NCBI RefSeq assembly: GCF_004366075.1
Contig: NZ_SODU01000002.1
Coordinates: 1-64,000, forward strand
Origin: Kribbella pratensis
GTDB taxonomy: Bacteria > Actinomycetota > Actinomycetes > Propionibacteriales > Kribbellaceae
DNA: 64,000 nt
Direction of reading: 5' to 3'
The translations under genes were made by a program, and so were the position numbers. Positions 16,701 to 24,693 of this stretch are shown in pieces. Position 1 is the first letter of the stretch; every line of letters starts with the position of its first letter. A model generated the notes under the pieces. The model was not told the DNA's origin. It searched no databases and was given only the letters and a program-made list of their open reading frames with translations.

Positions 16701-18781
16701 GACTCGTAGGTCTCCCGCAGACCGTGGATGAACGCCTTCTTGTCACCCTGCGAGTCGTGGATCAGCGCACACAGCCCGTCCAGGCGCCGACTCGCCAACC
16801 GCGCGTGGACGACGTCCAGCGCCGCCCGCTTCTGGCACACGAACAGCACCCGTTTCCCGCGTGCGACGAAGTCCGCTATCAGGTTGGTGATCGTCTGCGA
16901 CTTCCCCGTCCCCGGCGGCCCCTGGATCACGAAGCTCTCGCCGCGTCGCGCCCGCGCGATCGCCGCCACTTGCGAGCCATCAGCAGGTACGACGAGATGC
17001 CGGTCGGCAGGAGGCAGCTCCGGCAGCGCGCTCCCCACTGGTCGCGGCCGATCCGAGAACAGCTGGTCGAACGACGCCGCGGACTCCCCGGTCGTCAGCA
17101 GCTCGTCGTAGTCACGAACCAGCCCCAACGTCCGGTAGTTGAAGTTCGCCAGCGACACCGCGCAGAGATCGACGTCCCACGAGTACGGTCCGCCCTCGGT
17201 GTCGAGCGAGTACACGTCGGTCTCGAGCGCCCCCGGCCGCCGCGGCTCCGCACCGAGCGCGATCCCGAGCGGCAGCGACTGTTGCGCGATCTGGGTCCGG
17301 AAGATCTGCACCCCGAGCGGCTGATAGTCCGTACGCCGGTACGAGTACGGGTACTGCTTCCCGCCGAACCCGGTCGCCACGTTCCCATGCCGCCGCCGGT
17401 TGTACGTCCGCAGCCGCGTCATCGCCCGCTGCCGCACCAGATCGATCCGCGGCTTCTCGCGCAGATGCAGCTGCAGCCCGGGCTCGGTCGCCTGGATCTC
17501 CTTCGCCAGCCGCTCGTGCAACTCCCGCAGCGCACCAGGAGCCGACAAGTCGACAGTTTCCGGCAACGAGATCCCGTACAGCTGCCGCAGACTGTGCCGC
17601 AGTGTCGGATTCACCTCGGCGATCGGATCAGTGACTCGCAACGTATAGGAGTCGCGCACACCACGCTTACGAGTCAGCTCCACCTTCGCCAGCACCAACG
17701 GCGACGCCAGCCGGGTGTCCCGGTCGTTCTTCAGATCGTGCCAACGCAAGAACGCCGGAACCAGCCGCAGCTGATCCTGCCCGTAGTCGGCGCGGTCCCG
17801 GCGCGCCGTGGAGATCAGCTTGTCCAGCGTGTTCGCGGCGTACGGCGCCTCGTCGTACCGGATCCACTTGCCCAGCGGCTGGGCCTTCTTCAGCAGATGT
17901 TCCGCGATGTCGTCGCGCCAGGTGAACAGTTGCTCCGAGCGAATCGTCCGTACGTCGAGCATCAGCGGCACCGAGACCTCGGTGAGGTTCAGCGTCTGCG
18001 CGGTGGGGCGGAAGTTGATCAGCCGGTTCCGCCGGGAGAGGTCGAAGAGCCGGTCGCGGAGCGCGCCGAGCACCGCCGTACGCCGGTCCGCGGCGCCTTG
18101 GACGATCGCCTCGACATCGAAGTCGAGCGGCTGGTCGCGGTAGTTCTCCAGCTGTTCGATCAGCGAATGCAGGTCCTGCGCGCGCCGGTGCCGGTCGGGC
18201 TCGACCATCTGCGCGGCGACCGAGACGATCACCGGGTGCAGGTCGGGATCCAGCCGGTACAAGTTGCCTCGAGCCTCGATCAGGGACGCGACATCCGATG
18301 TCCTGGACAGGTCGAGACCGCAGCCGAGCGCGAGCAGCAACTGCCCCAGACTGAAGGTGTCGGTGAGCTGATCGTGGTGCCCGACCACGTGCTCCCAGCT
18401 CTGCCACCCGGCCACCAGCGTCGGTGCCGCGATCGCGTCCGGAACCGGCTCGGGTACGACGGTGGTCTCCTGGCCGCCGCTCTCCCCCAGATCGATGTCG
18501 GCCTGTCGATGCGCCACAACCTCAACAGCTGAAGGGCGTTTCCCCTGCCGGGTATCGATCTCCTGAGTGGCCAGCGTCGGCCGGCCCGCGTCCTCCGGCG
18601 CGAATCCCAGCCTGTTCTGCTCGTCGACGACGATCCGATCCAGACCGCGCAGCGGCGCGACCAGTCCACGCTCGTGCACTGCCGCTGTCTCGTGGAACAG
18701 CGGCAGCACCGCCGCCAGCAACGCGTCGTTGCCCAGACCGCCCTGCGAGACGGCCAGCGCGACGAGATCCTCCGCGCTCAT
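13763..18781 (-). CDS. Multidomain DUF4011 SF1 helicase with degenerate kinase-like N-terminus and endonuclease-like C-terminus
   Basis: The product is 1672 residues. Residues 25-65 and 120-217 resemble a protein-kinase C-lobe without catalysis: HERGLVAPLRGLDRIVVDEQ sits where HRDLKPxN would be, and LTDTFSLGQLLLALGCG looks like subdomain IX. DUF4011 spans about 235-480 (FDLSRRNRLINF). A UPF1-like SF1 helicase follows: Walker A GPPGTGKS at 621-628, Walker B VVVYDEASQIP, GDQMQLPPT, QGDERDIILMS and EKRLNVIFSRARE. The last 120 residues resemble REase_MTES_1575/Vsr-like nucleases (FRCDLAL, then GWRVHHVLTTDWIRSPD). The ATG at 18781 has GGAGGT upstream and overlaps the M48 gene stop (ATGA). A nucleic-acid-targeting defence or repair role is an inference. 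Confidence 0.9.
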   Translation of the reverse strand: MSAEDLVALAVSQGGLGNDALLAAVLPLFHETAAVHERGLVAPLRGLDRIVVDEQNRLGFAPEDAGRPTLATQEIDTRQGKRPSAVEVVAHRQADIDLGESGGQETTVVPEPVPDAIAAPTLVAGWQSWEHVVGHHDQLTDTFSLGQLLLALGCGLDLSRTSDVASLIEARGNLYRLDPDLHPVIVSVAAQMVEPDRHRRAQDLHSLIEQLENYRDQPLDFDVEAIVQGAADRRTAVLGALRDRLFDLSRRNRLINFRPTAQTLNLTEVSVPLMLDVRTIRSEQLFTWRDDIAEHLLKKAQPLGKWIRYDEAPYAANTLDKLISTARRDRADYGQDQLRLVPAFLRWHDLKNDRDTRLASPLVLAKVELTRKRGVRDSYTLRVTDPIAEVNPTLRHSLRQLYGISLPETVDLSAPGALRELHERLAKEIQATEPGLQLHLREKPRIDLVRQRAMTRLRTYNRRRHGNVATGFGGKQYPYSYRRTDYQPLGVQIFRTQIAQQSLPLGIALGAEPRRPGALETDVYSLDTEGGPYSWDVDLCAVSLANFNYRTLGLVRDYDELLTTGESAASFDQLFSDRPRPVGSALPELPPADRHLVVPADGSQVAAIARARRGESFVIQGPPGTGKSQTITNLIADFVARGKRVLFVCQKRAALDVVHARLASRRLDGLCALIHDSQGDKKAFIHGLRETYESWLSGEDDLDALTERRAELVARVDRLLATVDAFEKQLATGSPRLRDLVNRLASLHDHAWNPPEGSELPAVDEWFAAEGAVREVAQALAAADPSTGGVLARSPLAFLARWDSDVSQAARELRAKWDAVAAALVDVPLGESARPEAAVEQATVRDVRALARLGRLVEPLAALDQVEAIVPRSATARELSAAGAERKNLVAAERAAWKEAAGWQEPLAPADARSALKVAQSKEGGAFSFLSGDWRRVKTLVRSRFDSTVRSVQPSVTEILTDLVAAQSASAAVAEHTEQTRHDWAADDPRELIDQLAAARKSIPDWRFVLDDGAPAELARLADALDDASEVTSDLLVDHWDTLTVDGLRDLADRLASEGPVVRAVGPKLRELTPAALTALRRLHATPDQLEYAVCAAEWDRARSAAPLQLSSDRVDAIVGELSMVYDDLTALNAEVVVAQVRRRFLAEVDHSERSVTGMSPEDRERKKTFATGRRELEHEFGKVMRYRSIRDVASGAPGAVVSVLRPVWLMSPSSVSDTLPLTTSFDVVVYDEASQIPVEEAIPALHRAPQVIVVGDQMQLPPTTYFRVRSETDDLQADEEAAEQVGIALTEDSFLSISALRLASTMLTWHYRSRSEALISFSNAAFYQGKLATVPDRLPPNTAPPWTLRADSPVSEVCDSVLAGSITAVRLVDGVYVRRTNPAEARWIASLVQELLVRGTGKSLGIVAFSEAQQGEIERALDELAERDPSFAALYEAEQVRTHGEQDAGLFVKNLENVQGDERDIILMSVCYAAGPDGRMLMNFGPINTSGGEKRLNVIFSRAREHMVIVSSIEPDAITNTYNDGANTLRRFLGYAAAVSRGDQVAAKSALTSYNLRTTRAAGTRPTPVVEQLAAALEARGVEVDLAVGESVFRCDLALKVPGDTGYRLAVLVDTPERVAADTLLERLTTHPTALSTTGWRVHHVLTTDWIRSPDTVITHLMDALRRPVDA

Positions 18782-19956
18782 CCGACAACCTCCGCGGCGG
18801 CCTGCACGAAGCGTCCGCGTTCTTTGTCGCTCCATCCGAGCTCGTCGTCCGCGACGTCGACGTACCCCGGTAATCCGAATCGTCGCGCAACAGCCAGTGA
18901 CGCGATCAACCCGGCATCGCCGACGTCGGGATCAGCCGTGGCGAGATCGAGCAGCAGGTAACACAGATAGCGTTTCGTGGCCGCGGTCAGCGGGCGTGGT
19001 CGCGGCAGTGGCGCCCCATCGACCGGTCGCACCGCCAACGGCTCGTCGAAGCGCACCGCTCCACCAGGCACGCCGAGAGGTCCAGGCGGATCCGCGAAGC
19101 CCGCGGCCGCCGTGGCGATCGCATCGGTCCGCAGACCGTCTGTCTGCGCGATTACCGCGGCGAAGTCCCGGCTCAACTCACGCAACAACACAGCGTCGAG
19201 CAGGTCCGGCGCGTCCACGTCGAGCGGACCGGTCACCAGGACCTCGACGTCCTCGCCGTCGAGCCAGTTCTTCAACGCCCACGCTCGTCCGACGGCCTCC
19301 GGGTGCGACGTCCCTCGACTGCCGGAGCGGAGATCCAGCGACTCCGCCTGCCGCAGGTACGCCGCGGGATCCGCCGTACTCAGGCCCGTCTCCAGCTTCA
19401 GCAACGCGCGGATCGCCGTACTCAGATCACCGCACGCCGTCAGCGCTCCCCGGTCCGCGAACAGCTCCGTCGCCAGCGACCAGCGCCGATGCGTCTCGAG
19501 GTACTGCGAGGGCGTCCGAGCGTCACCTGCCGCCGCGTCGAGCAGGCGATCGACAGCGAGGTACCCACCGTCCTCGGCCTGCCACAACAGCCGATGCGCC
19601 AACTCGTGCCCGATGACCGCCGTCAGCTCGTCCTCGTCCAGCCGGTCGAGCAACGCCCCTTGAAAGAGGATCGCCGCCCTGCCGGCCTGGTGCCGGTACG
19701 ACGCATTCGGCTCGCCGTTCACCTGGTAGAAGTCGACACCCTCGTCCAGCCCCAACGCACGAGCCGCCCGCTCCCCTGCCCGGAAGACATCCGGATGCGC
19801 GTCGGCCTCCAAGCGGTACGCATTCCGCAGCAAAAGCTCGTCGAGCGACCCTTCGGGCCCACCGTGCAACGCCGCCCAGGCGCGCTCGTCCACCTGGCGG
19901 ACAACCGCCAGGACGGACCGGTGGTACCCGAGCGCTGACAACATGCCCGCAACCAT
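18778..19956 (-). CDS. Soluble M48-like zinc metallopeptidase coupled to the helicase
   Basis: The product is 392 residues. The zinc site is H117-E118-x-x-H121 in LTAVIGHELAHRLLW, and the third ligand is likely Glu164 in ATELFADRGALTAC, the ExxxD pattern of M48 enzymes. There is no signal peptide and no membrane helix, unlike HtpX. The C-terminal 150 residues (LTAATKRYLCYLLLDLATAD, DDELGWSDKERGRFVQAAAE) look like a separate helical module. The start is ATG 19956 (GGGGGTGG just upstream) or 19944. It is the first gene of a two-gene unit with the large helicase, whose start overlaps its stop by 4 bases. The substrate is unknown. Confidence 0.85.
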   Translation of the reverse strand: MVAGMLSALGYHRSVLAVVRQVDERAWAALHGGPEGSLDELLLRNAYRLEADAHPDVFRAGERAARALGLDEGVDFYQVNGEPNASYRHQAGRAAILFQGALLDRLDEDELTAVIGHELAHRLLWQAEDGGYLAVDRLLDAAAGDARTPSQYLETHRRWSLATELFADRGALTACGDLSTAIRALLKLETGLSTADPAAYLRQAESLDLRSGSRGTSHPEAVGRAWALKNWLDGEDVEVLVTGPLDVDAPDLLDAVLLRELSRDFAAVIAQTDGLRTDAIATAAAGFADPPGPLGVPGGAVRFDEPLAVRPVDGAPLPRPRPLTAATKRYLCYLLLDLATADPDVGDAGLIASLAVARRFGLPGYVDVADDELGWSDKERGRFVQAAAEVVG

Positions 19957-20007
19957 AACCACCCCCACCGACGAAAACAGACCCCCAATCTCTGAGACTG
20001 TGGACAA

Positions 20008-20718
20008 GTGGACGTGACAGTCGTCGGTAGCGGAGACGCGTTCGGATCGGGCGGGCGTTTCCAGACCTGTATCGCGATCGGTACCCAGACGCTCGTCGAC
20101 TGCGGCGCGACCAGCCTGACCGCGCTCCGTCAGCAGTCCATGGATCCGAACGAGATCCGCACGATCGTGATCACCCACCTGCACGGCGATCACTTCGGCG
20201 GACTGCCGTTCCTGATCCTCGACGGCCAGTTTCGCCGCCGCACCGAGGATCTAACCGTCGTCGGCCCACCCGGCACCCAGGCCCGTCTGACCGCCGCAAT
20301 GGAGACGCTCTACCCCGGCTCGTCCGAAGTACGCCGCCGCTTCGACGTACACGTCCTCGAACACGCCGACCGCCGTCCACAGCAGCTCGGCGACCTGACC
20401 GTCACGCCGTACGAGGTAAGACACGCGTCCGGTGCACCGGCGTACGCCGTGCGGCTCCAGACGCCGGACCGCTCGATCGCCTACTCAGGTGACACCGAGT
20501 GGACCGACGCGCTCCTGGAAGCGGCGGACGACGTCGACCTCTTCCTATGCGAGGGCTACAGCCCCACACCGATCCGCTGGCACCTCGACCTGACCACGCT
20601 GAGTCAGCAACGCGACAGATTCACCAGTCGGCAACTGGTGCTCACCCACCTCTCACCAACTGCGCTGGCAGCAGACCTGGGTGACTGGGCCGTCGCGTAC
20701 GACGGCCTGCGGCTCTAG
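20008..20718 (+). CDS. MBL-fold (RNase Z-like) metallohydrolase
   Basis: The product is 236 residues. The zinc motif HLHGDH is in TIVITHLHGDHFGGLPFLIL. Further ligands are in EVRHASGAPAYAVRL, YSGDTEWTDALLEAADDVDL and VLTHLSP. The N-terminal MDVTVVGSGDAFGSGGRFQT is characteristic of RNase Z/ElaC-like and phosphodiesterase-like members. It may cleave RNA or cyclic/phosphodiester substrates; the exact reaction is unresolved. It is divergent from the peptidase-helicase unit (52-base gap) and overlaps the convergent siderophore ATPase by 4 bases. Confidence 0.9.
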   Translation: MDVTVVGSGDAFGSGGRFQTCIAIGTQTLVDCGATSLTALRQQSMDPNEIRTIVITHLHGDHFGGLPFLILDGQFRRRTEDLTVVGPPGTQARLTAAMETLYPGSSEVRRRFDVHVLEHADRRPQQLGDLTVTPYEVRHASGAPAYAVRLQTPDRSIAYSGDTEWTDALLEAADDVDLFLCEGYSPTPIRWHLDLTTLSQQRDRFTSRQLVLTHLSPTALAADLGDWAVAYDGLRL

Positions 20719-21620
20719 CGGTCTGAAGGACGGCAGACCCCGTTGGCCGCCGCACTGGCGGCCAGAGCCGCAGCCACGGGGCTGGTCCTGGTCGGCGTGT
20801 CCTGCGCCGAGGTGTGTCGGCCGATCGGGACCACCATCGGGGTGCCGGCGACCGGGTCGGGGACGACCTTGACCGCCAGCCCGAACACGTCCTGGACCAC
20901 GTCCTCGGTGATCACCTGCGACGGGTTGCCCTCGGCAACGATCGCGCCGTCCTTCATCGCGATCAGGTGGTCGCCGAACCGGCAGGCCTGGTTCAGGTCG
21001 TGCAGCACCAGCACGATCGTCCGGTCCTCCGACCTGTTCAAGTCGACCAGCAGGTCGAGCACCTCGAACTGGTGCGTCAGGTCGAGGAACGTCGTCGGCT
21101 CGTCCAGCAGCAGGATGTCGGTCTCCTGCGCCAGCGCCATCGCGATCCACACCCGCTGCCGCTGCCCGCCGGACAGCTCGTCGATCGGCCGGTCCGCGAT
21201 CGACAGCACGTCGGTCGACGTCATCGCCTCCGCGACTGCTTCGTCATCGGAGCGCGACCATTGCCGGATCCACCTCGTCCGCGGGTACCGTCCGCGCCCG
21301 ACCAGGTCCGCGACCGTGATCCCTTCCGGTGCGGTCGGCGACTGCGGCAGCAGGCCGAGCTTGGTCGCCACCTCCCGCGTCGGGATCTGCTGGATGCTCT
21401 TCCCGTCCAGCAGCACCGTGCCGCGCGACGGCTTCAGCAACCGCGCCAGCGCCTTCAGCAGCGTCGACTTGCCGCAGGCGTTGGCGCCGACGATGACCGT
21501 GATCTTCCCGGTCGGGATCCGCACCGACAGGTCGTGGATGATCTCCCGCTGGTCGTACCCGACCGCGAGACCGTCGGCTGCCAAGCTGTGCTGTGTCACG
21601 GGTTCCACAGGGTTCTCCAT
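20715..21620 (-). CDS. Iron-siderophore ABC transporter ATP-binding protein (FepC/FecE-like)
   Basis: The product is 301 residues. Walker A is GANACGKST, with Ala-Cys in place of the usual Gly-Ser. The signature is ELSGGQRQRVWIAMALAQ, Walker B is DILLLDEPTTFLD and the H-loop is VLHDLNQACRFGDH. It hydrolyses ATP to drive uptake of ferric siderophore through the two FecCD permeases encoded upstream. ATG 21620 stands 4 bases after the permease stop with GGTGG upstream; GTG 21644 is possible. The C-terminal Ala/Thr-rich tail of about 35 residues is extra to the family. Confidence 0.95.
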   Translation of the reverse strand: MENPVEPVTQHSLAADGLAVGYDQREIIHDLSVRIPTGKITVIVGANACGKSTLLKALARLLKPSRGTVLLDGKSIQQIPTREVATKLGLLPQSPTAPEGITVADLVGRGRYPRTRWIRQWSRSDDEAVAEAMTSTDVLSIADRPIDELSGGQRQRVWIAMALAQETDILLLDEPTTFLDLTHQFEVLDLLVDLNRSEDRTIVLVLHDLNQACRFGDHLIAMKDGAIVAEGNPSQVITEDVVQDVFGLAVKVVPDPVAGTPMVVPIGRHTSAQDTPTRTSPVAAALAASAAANGVCRPSDR

Positions 21621-21624
21621 CTTT

Positions 21625-22662
21625 TCAGCCACCACTCCCGACACGATTGGCCCGCGCCAGCAGGAACATCAGGTACGGCGCCCCGACCACGCCGGTCACC
21701 ACTCCGACCGGCAACTGCGTCTCTCCGAAGGCGTGCTGCGCGACGAGGTCCGACAGCCCGACCACGAGCGCCCCGAGCAGGCCGGACGTGATCATCGCCG
21801 GCCCCGGCGACCGGGTCAGCCGGCGCGCGATCGGCGGCGCGACGAACGCCACGAACCCGATCGGCCCGGCCGCCGCCGTCGCCACCGCGGCCAGCAGTAC
21901 GGCGACCACGATCAACCCGAGCCGCGCCACCTCGACCCGAAGCCCGAGCCCGTACGCCGTCTCGTCGCCGAGCTGCAGGATCCGCAGCTGCCGCACCAGG
22001 AACGCCATCACCGGCAGCAGGACGACGAACGTGATCGCCAGCGACCGTACGTTGGACCAGTCCCGCCCGTTCAGGCTCCCGGTCAGCCAGATCAGCGCCT
22101 GCTGCGCGATCTCCACCCGGGCCTTCGTCAGCAGGTACGACGTGATGCTGGTGGCGATCGCGCCGATGCCGATCCCGATCAGGATCAGCCGGTAACTCGA
22201 CACCCCGTGCCGCCACGCCAGCACGTACATGATGAACGCGGTCAGCACCGCGCCGACGATCGCGAACGCCGACACCGCGACCCCCGTGAGCCCGAGGGTG
22301 ACGATCGCGAAGACGGCGAACGCGCTGGCTCCGTACGTCACGCCGATGATGTCCGGGCTCGCCAGCGGGTTGCGGGCGATGCTCTGGAAGATCGCGCCCG
22401 ACAAGCCCAGCGCCGTACCGACGAGCAGGCCGGTCAGAGCCCTGGGCAACCGCAGCCGGTTGACGATGAACTCGGTCGCCCGGTCGCCGCCGCCGAACAG
22501 GGTCTTCACCACGTCGATCACCGGGATATTGAAGTCCCCCAGCGACAACGACACGCAGAAGATCGCGAACACCACGACCGCGAGCACGACGATGACGACC
22601 AGCGAACGCGTCTGCCGTGCCCTGCGCGCCTGCGCGATGACATGGACTGCTTCAGCGGTCAT
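21625..22662 (-). CDS. Iron-siderophore ABC transporter permease (FecCD family, second subunit)
   Basis: The product is 345 residues with about nine or ten membrane helices. Family motifs include RLPRALTGLLVGTALGLSGA and IFQSIARNPLASPDIIGVTY (coupling helix region), then AGPIGFVAFVAPPIARRLTR. Together with the upstream FecCD paralogue it forms the membrane channel. ATG 22662 overlaps the upstream stop as ATGA. Weaker extension upstream in the same frame is antisense-like and rejected. Confidence 0.95.
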   Translation of the reverse strand: MTAEAVHVIAQARRARQTRSLVVIVVLAVVVFAIFCVSLSLGDFNIPVIDVVKTLFGGGDRATEFIVNRLRLPRALTGLLVGTALGLSGAIFQSIARNPLASPDIIGVTYGASAFAVFAIVTLGLTGVAVSAFAIVGAVLTAFIMYVLAWRHGVSSYRLILIGIGIGAIATSITSYLLTKARVEIAQQALIWLTGSLNGRDWSNVRSLAITFVVLLPVMAFLVRQLRILQLGDETAYGLGLRVEVARLGLIVVAVLLAAVATAAAGPIGFVAFVAPPIARRLTRSPGPAMITSGLLGALVVGLSDLVAQHAFGETQLPVGVVTGVVGAPYLMFLLARANRVGSGG

Positions 22663-23726
22663 AGATCGGCCAGCTTTCGGCGTCGTACCAAGGCGATGAA
22701 GAACGGGGCGCCCAGGACCGCGGTCACGATGCCGACCTGCAGTTCGCCGGGCTGCGCGACTACGCGGCCGATCACGTCGGAGCCGAGCAGCAGGATCGGC
22801 GCGAGCAGCATCGAGTACGGCAGGATCCACCGGTAGTCCGGGCCGGTCACGAGCCGCGCCACGTGCGGGATGGTCAACCCGATGAACCCGATCGGCCCGG
22901 CCGCTGCGGTCGCCGCACCACAGAGCAGCACGACGACCACCGCGACGAAGGCGCGGGCGAGCCCCACCCGCTGACCGAGTGACTTGGCCACGTCATCCCC
23001 CAGCGACAACGCGTTCAGCACCCGCCCGCAGAACATGGCCAGCACGATCCCGACCAGGATGAACGGCGCCACCTGTTTCGCGATGTCGGGGCCGCGACCG
23101 GCGAACGATCCCACCGACCAGAACCGGAACTGGTCGAACGTGTCGACGTCCCCGATCAGCAAGGCGGTCGTCAGCGACCCGAGCATCGCGGTCAGCGCCG
23201 CACCGGCGAGCGCGAGCTTCACCGGCGTCGCCCCCTCGCGCCCCATCGAACCGAGCAGGTAGACCGCGACCGACGCCGCCGCCGCGCCGAGAAAAGCCAG
23301 CCAGACGTACGCAGTCAACGACGACAACCCGAACCAGTAGATGCCCCCGACAACGAACAACGCGGCGCCACCGTTCACCCCGAGGATGCCCGGATCGGCC
23401 AGCGGGTTCCGGGTCACGCCCTGCATCAGCGCCCCGGACAGCCCGAGCGCGGCGCCGACCATCAGACCGATCAGCGTCCGCGGCACGCGCAGTGACCGGA
23501 CGATCACGTGGTCGGTGTCGGACTCGTTGTAGTGGCGCAGGGCATCGATCACCGTGGACAGCGGGATCTGCTTGGACCCGATCGCGATGCTGAGCAGCGA
23601 CACGAGGACCAGGAGGACGACGCACCCGAGCAGCCCGAGGATCAGCGTGGTCCGCCGGGCCCGGCGTGGACGCGAGGGCGCGACGGTGTCCGGGCCGGCG
23701 TCGGCCGTGGCAGTGGGCGGGGGCAT
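22659..23726 (-). CDS. Iron-siderophore ABC transporter permease (FecCD family, first subunit)
   Basis: The product is 355 residues. It has a cytoplasmic Arg-rich N-terminus, then about ten helices. RVPRTLIGLMVGAALGLSGA, LMQGVTRNPLADPGILGVNG and AGPIGFIGLTIPHVARLVTG match FepD/BtuC-type permeases. It is the first gene of the permease-permease-ATPase operon and lies directly downstream of an iron box, so it is expected to be repressed when iron is plentiful. No substrate-binding lipoprotein is encoded in the operon; it must be elsewhere. Confidence 0.95.
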   Translation of the reverse strand: MPPPTATADAGPDTVAPSRPRRARRTTLILGLLGCVVLLVLVSLLSIAIGSKQIPLSTVIDALRHYNESDTDHVIVRSLRVPRTLIGLMVGAALGLSGALMQGVTRNPLADPGILGVNGGAALFVVGGIYWFGLSSLTAYVWLAFLGAAAASVAVYLLGSMGREGATPVKLALAGAALTAMLGSLTTALLIGDVDTFDQFRFWSVGSFAGRGPDIAKQVAPFILVGIVLAMFCGRVLNALSLGDDVAKSLGQRVGLARAFVAVVVVLLCGAATAAAGPIGFIGLTIPHVARLVTGPDYRWILPYSMLLAPILLLGSDVIGRVVAQPGELQVGIVTAVLGAPFFIALVRRRKLADL

Positions 23727-23744
23727 TGGACTTTCGGGATCCTC

Positions 23745-23763
23745 TTAGGTAAGGCTAACCTCT
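23745..23763. promoter_or_regulatory. Iron box (DmdR/IdeR-type operator)
   Basis: TTAGGTAAGGCTAACCTCT is close to the actinobacterial DtxR-family consensus (TTAGGTTAGGCTnACCTAA) and is an interrupted palindrome around GGC. It sits 18 bases upstream of the permease start and 79 bases from the divergent siderophore-interacting protein. One site could therefore serve both promoters. The match is by eye against the known consensus. Confidence 0.88.
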
Positions 23764-23841
23764 AGACACCTCAGAATAACCCGGCCGCCCATGGGTCTGC
23801 ACGTGAGGCTCCCCTGCCAGAGTTTATGGAGAAACCACAGC

Positions 23842-24648
23842 ATGACGACTGTGCTCGAGCGACCGATCGTGTTCGACTCGCTCCTGGCCACCGTGGCGGC
23901 CGTCGAGGACCTTAGCCCGCACCTGCGCCGCGTGACGTTCGTCGCACCGCGGATCGCGGAGGCGGTCACCGCCGGCCCGGACCAGCGCATCAAGGTCCTG
24001 CTCACTCCGCCCAACGGCAGCGCGATCAAGCTGCCCTCCGGACCCGAGTGGTACACCGAGTGGTGCGCCCAGCCGGAAGAAGAGCGCTTCATCATGCGGA
24101 CCTACACCGTGCGAGCGCTCCGGCCGGAGGTGGCCGAGCTGGACGTCGAGTTCGTACTGCACGGAGTGAACGGACCTGCGTCGGCTTGGGTGAGTGAAGC
24201 CGAGCTGGGCGACCAGGTGGGTCTCCTGCTGCCGTTCGCGGTCGACACGACCAGCACGAAGGGCCTGCTGCATTCTGGCGTCGACTACGTCCCGCCGACG
24301 ACCAGCGTGCGCCGGATCCTCGTAGCGGACGAGACGGCGTTGCCGGCACTGGCCGGGATCCTGGAGGAGCTGCCGGCCGCAGTACAAGCCGCGGTGTTCA
24401 TCGCCGTACCGGATGCTGCTGACGTGCGTCCGCTGGCCGGCTCGGCTGAGGTCACGTGGGTGACGGACGGCTCGTTGGTGGATGCGGTGAAGTCAGGAGC
24501 GCTGCCTTTCGACCCTGACTACGCGTGGGTCGCGGGTGAGTCGTCGATGATCAAAGAGGTACGTCGCCATCTCGTGAACGCCGTCGGGATGCCGAAGTCG
24601 GCGATCTCGTTCCAGGGCTACTGGAAGCGCGGCGAGGCGCACTGCTGA
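23842..24648 (+). CDS. Siderophore-interacting FAD-binding reductase (SIP/ViuB family)
   Basis: The product is 268 residues. The FAD-binding barrel has the RTYTVRALRPEVAELDVEFV motif (R-x-Y-T binds flavin) and GPASAWVSEAELGDQV. The NAD(P)H half has ILVADETALPALAGILEELP and DYAWVAGESSMIKEVRRHLV, ending FQGYWKRGEAHC as usual in the family. It reduces ferric siderophore in the cytoplasm to release iron. The ATG at 23842 has GGAG 10 bases upstream. It is divergent from the importer operon and shares its iron box. Confidence 0.95.
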   Translation: MTTVLERPIVFDSLLATVAAVEDLSPHLRRVTFVAPRIAEAVTAGPDQRIKVLLTPPNGSAIKLPSGPEWYTEWCAQPEEERFIMRTYTVRALRPEVAELDVEFVLHGVNGPASAWVSEAELGDQVGLLLPFAVDTTSTKGLLHSGVDYVPPTTSVRRILVADETALPALAGILEELPAAVQAAVFIAVPDAADVRPLAGSAEVTWVTDGSLVDAVKSGALPFDPDYAWVAGESSMIKEVRRHLVNAVGMPKSAISFQGYWKRGEAHC

Positions 24649-24671
24649 TCCGGGAGAGCCGGAGGGCAGAG

Positions 24672-24687
24672 TTCCGGCCCCCCGGAA
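24672..24687. terminator. Hairpin between SIP and alginate-lyase-like gene
   Basis: TTCCGG, four C, CCGGAA forms a short perfect stem between two convergent stops at 24648 and 24694. Flanking GAG/CTC-like pairing can extend it imperfectly. There is no T-run. Confidence 0.5.
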
Positions 24688-24693
24688 GTTCTC

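Noticed and set aside
14849..18532. Long plus-strand open frame (about 1227 codons) opposite the helicase gene
   Set aside because: Arg/Gln/Val-rich, no domains, and it mirrors the GC-rich codon pattern of the real helicase frame.
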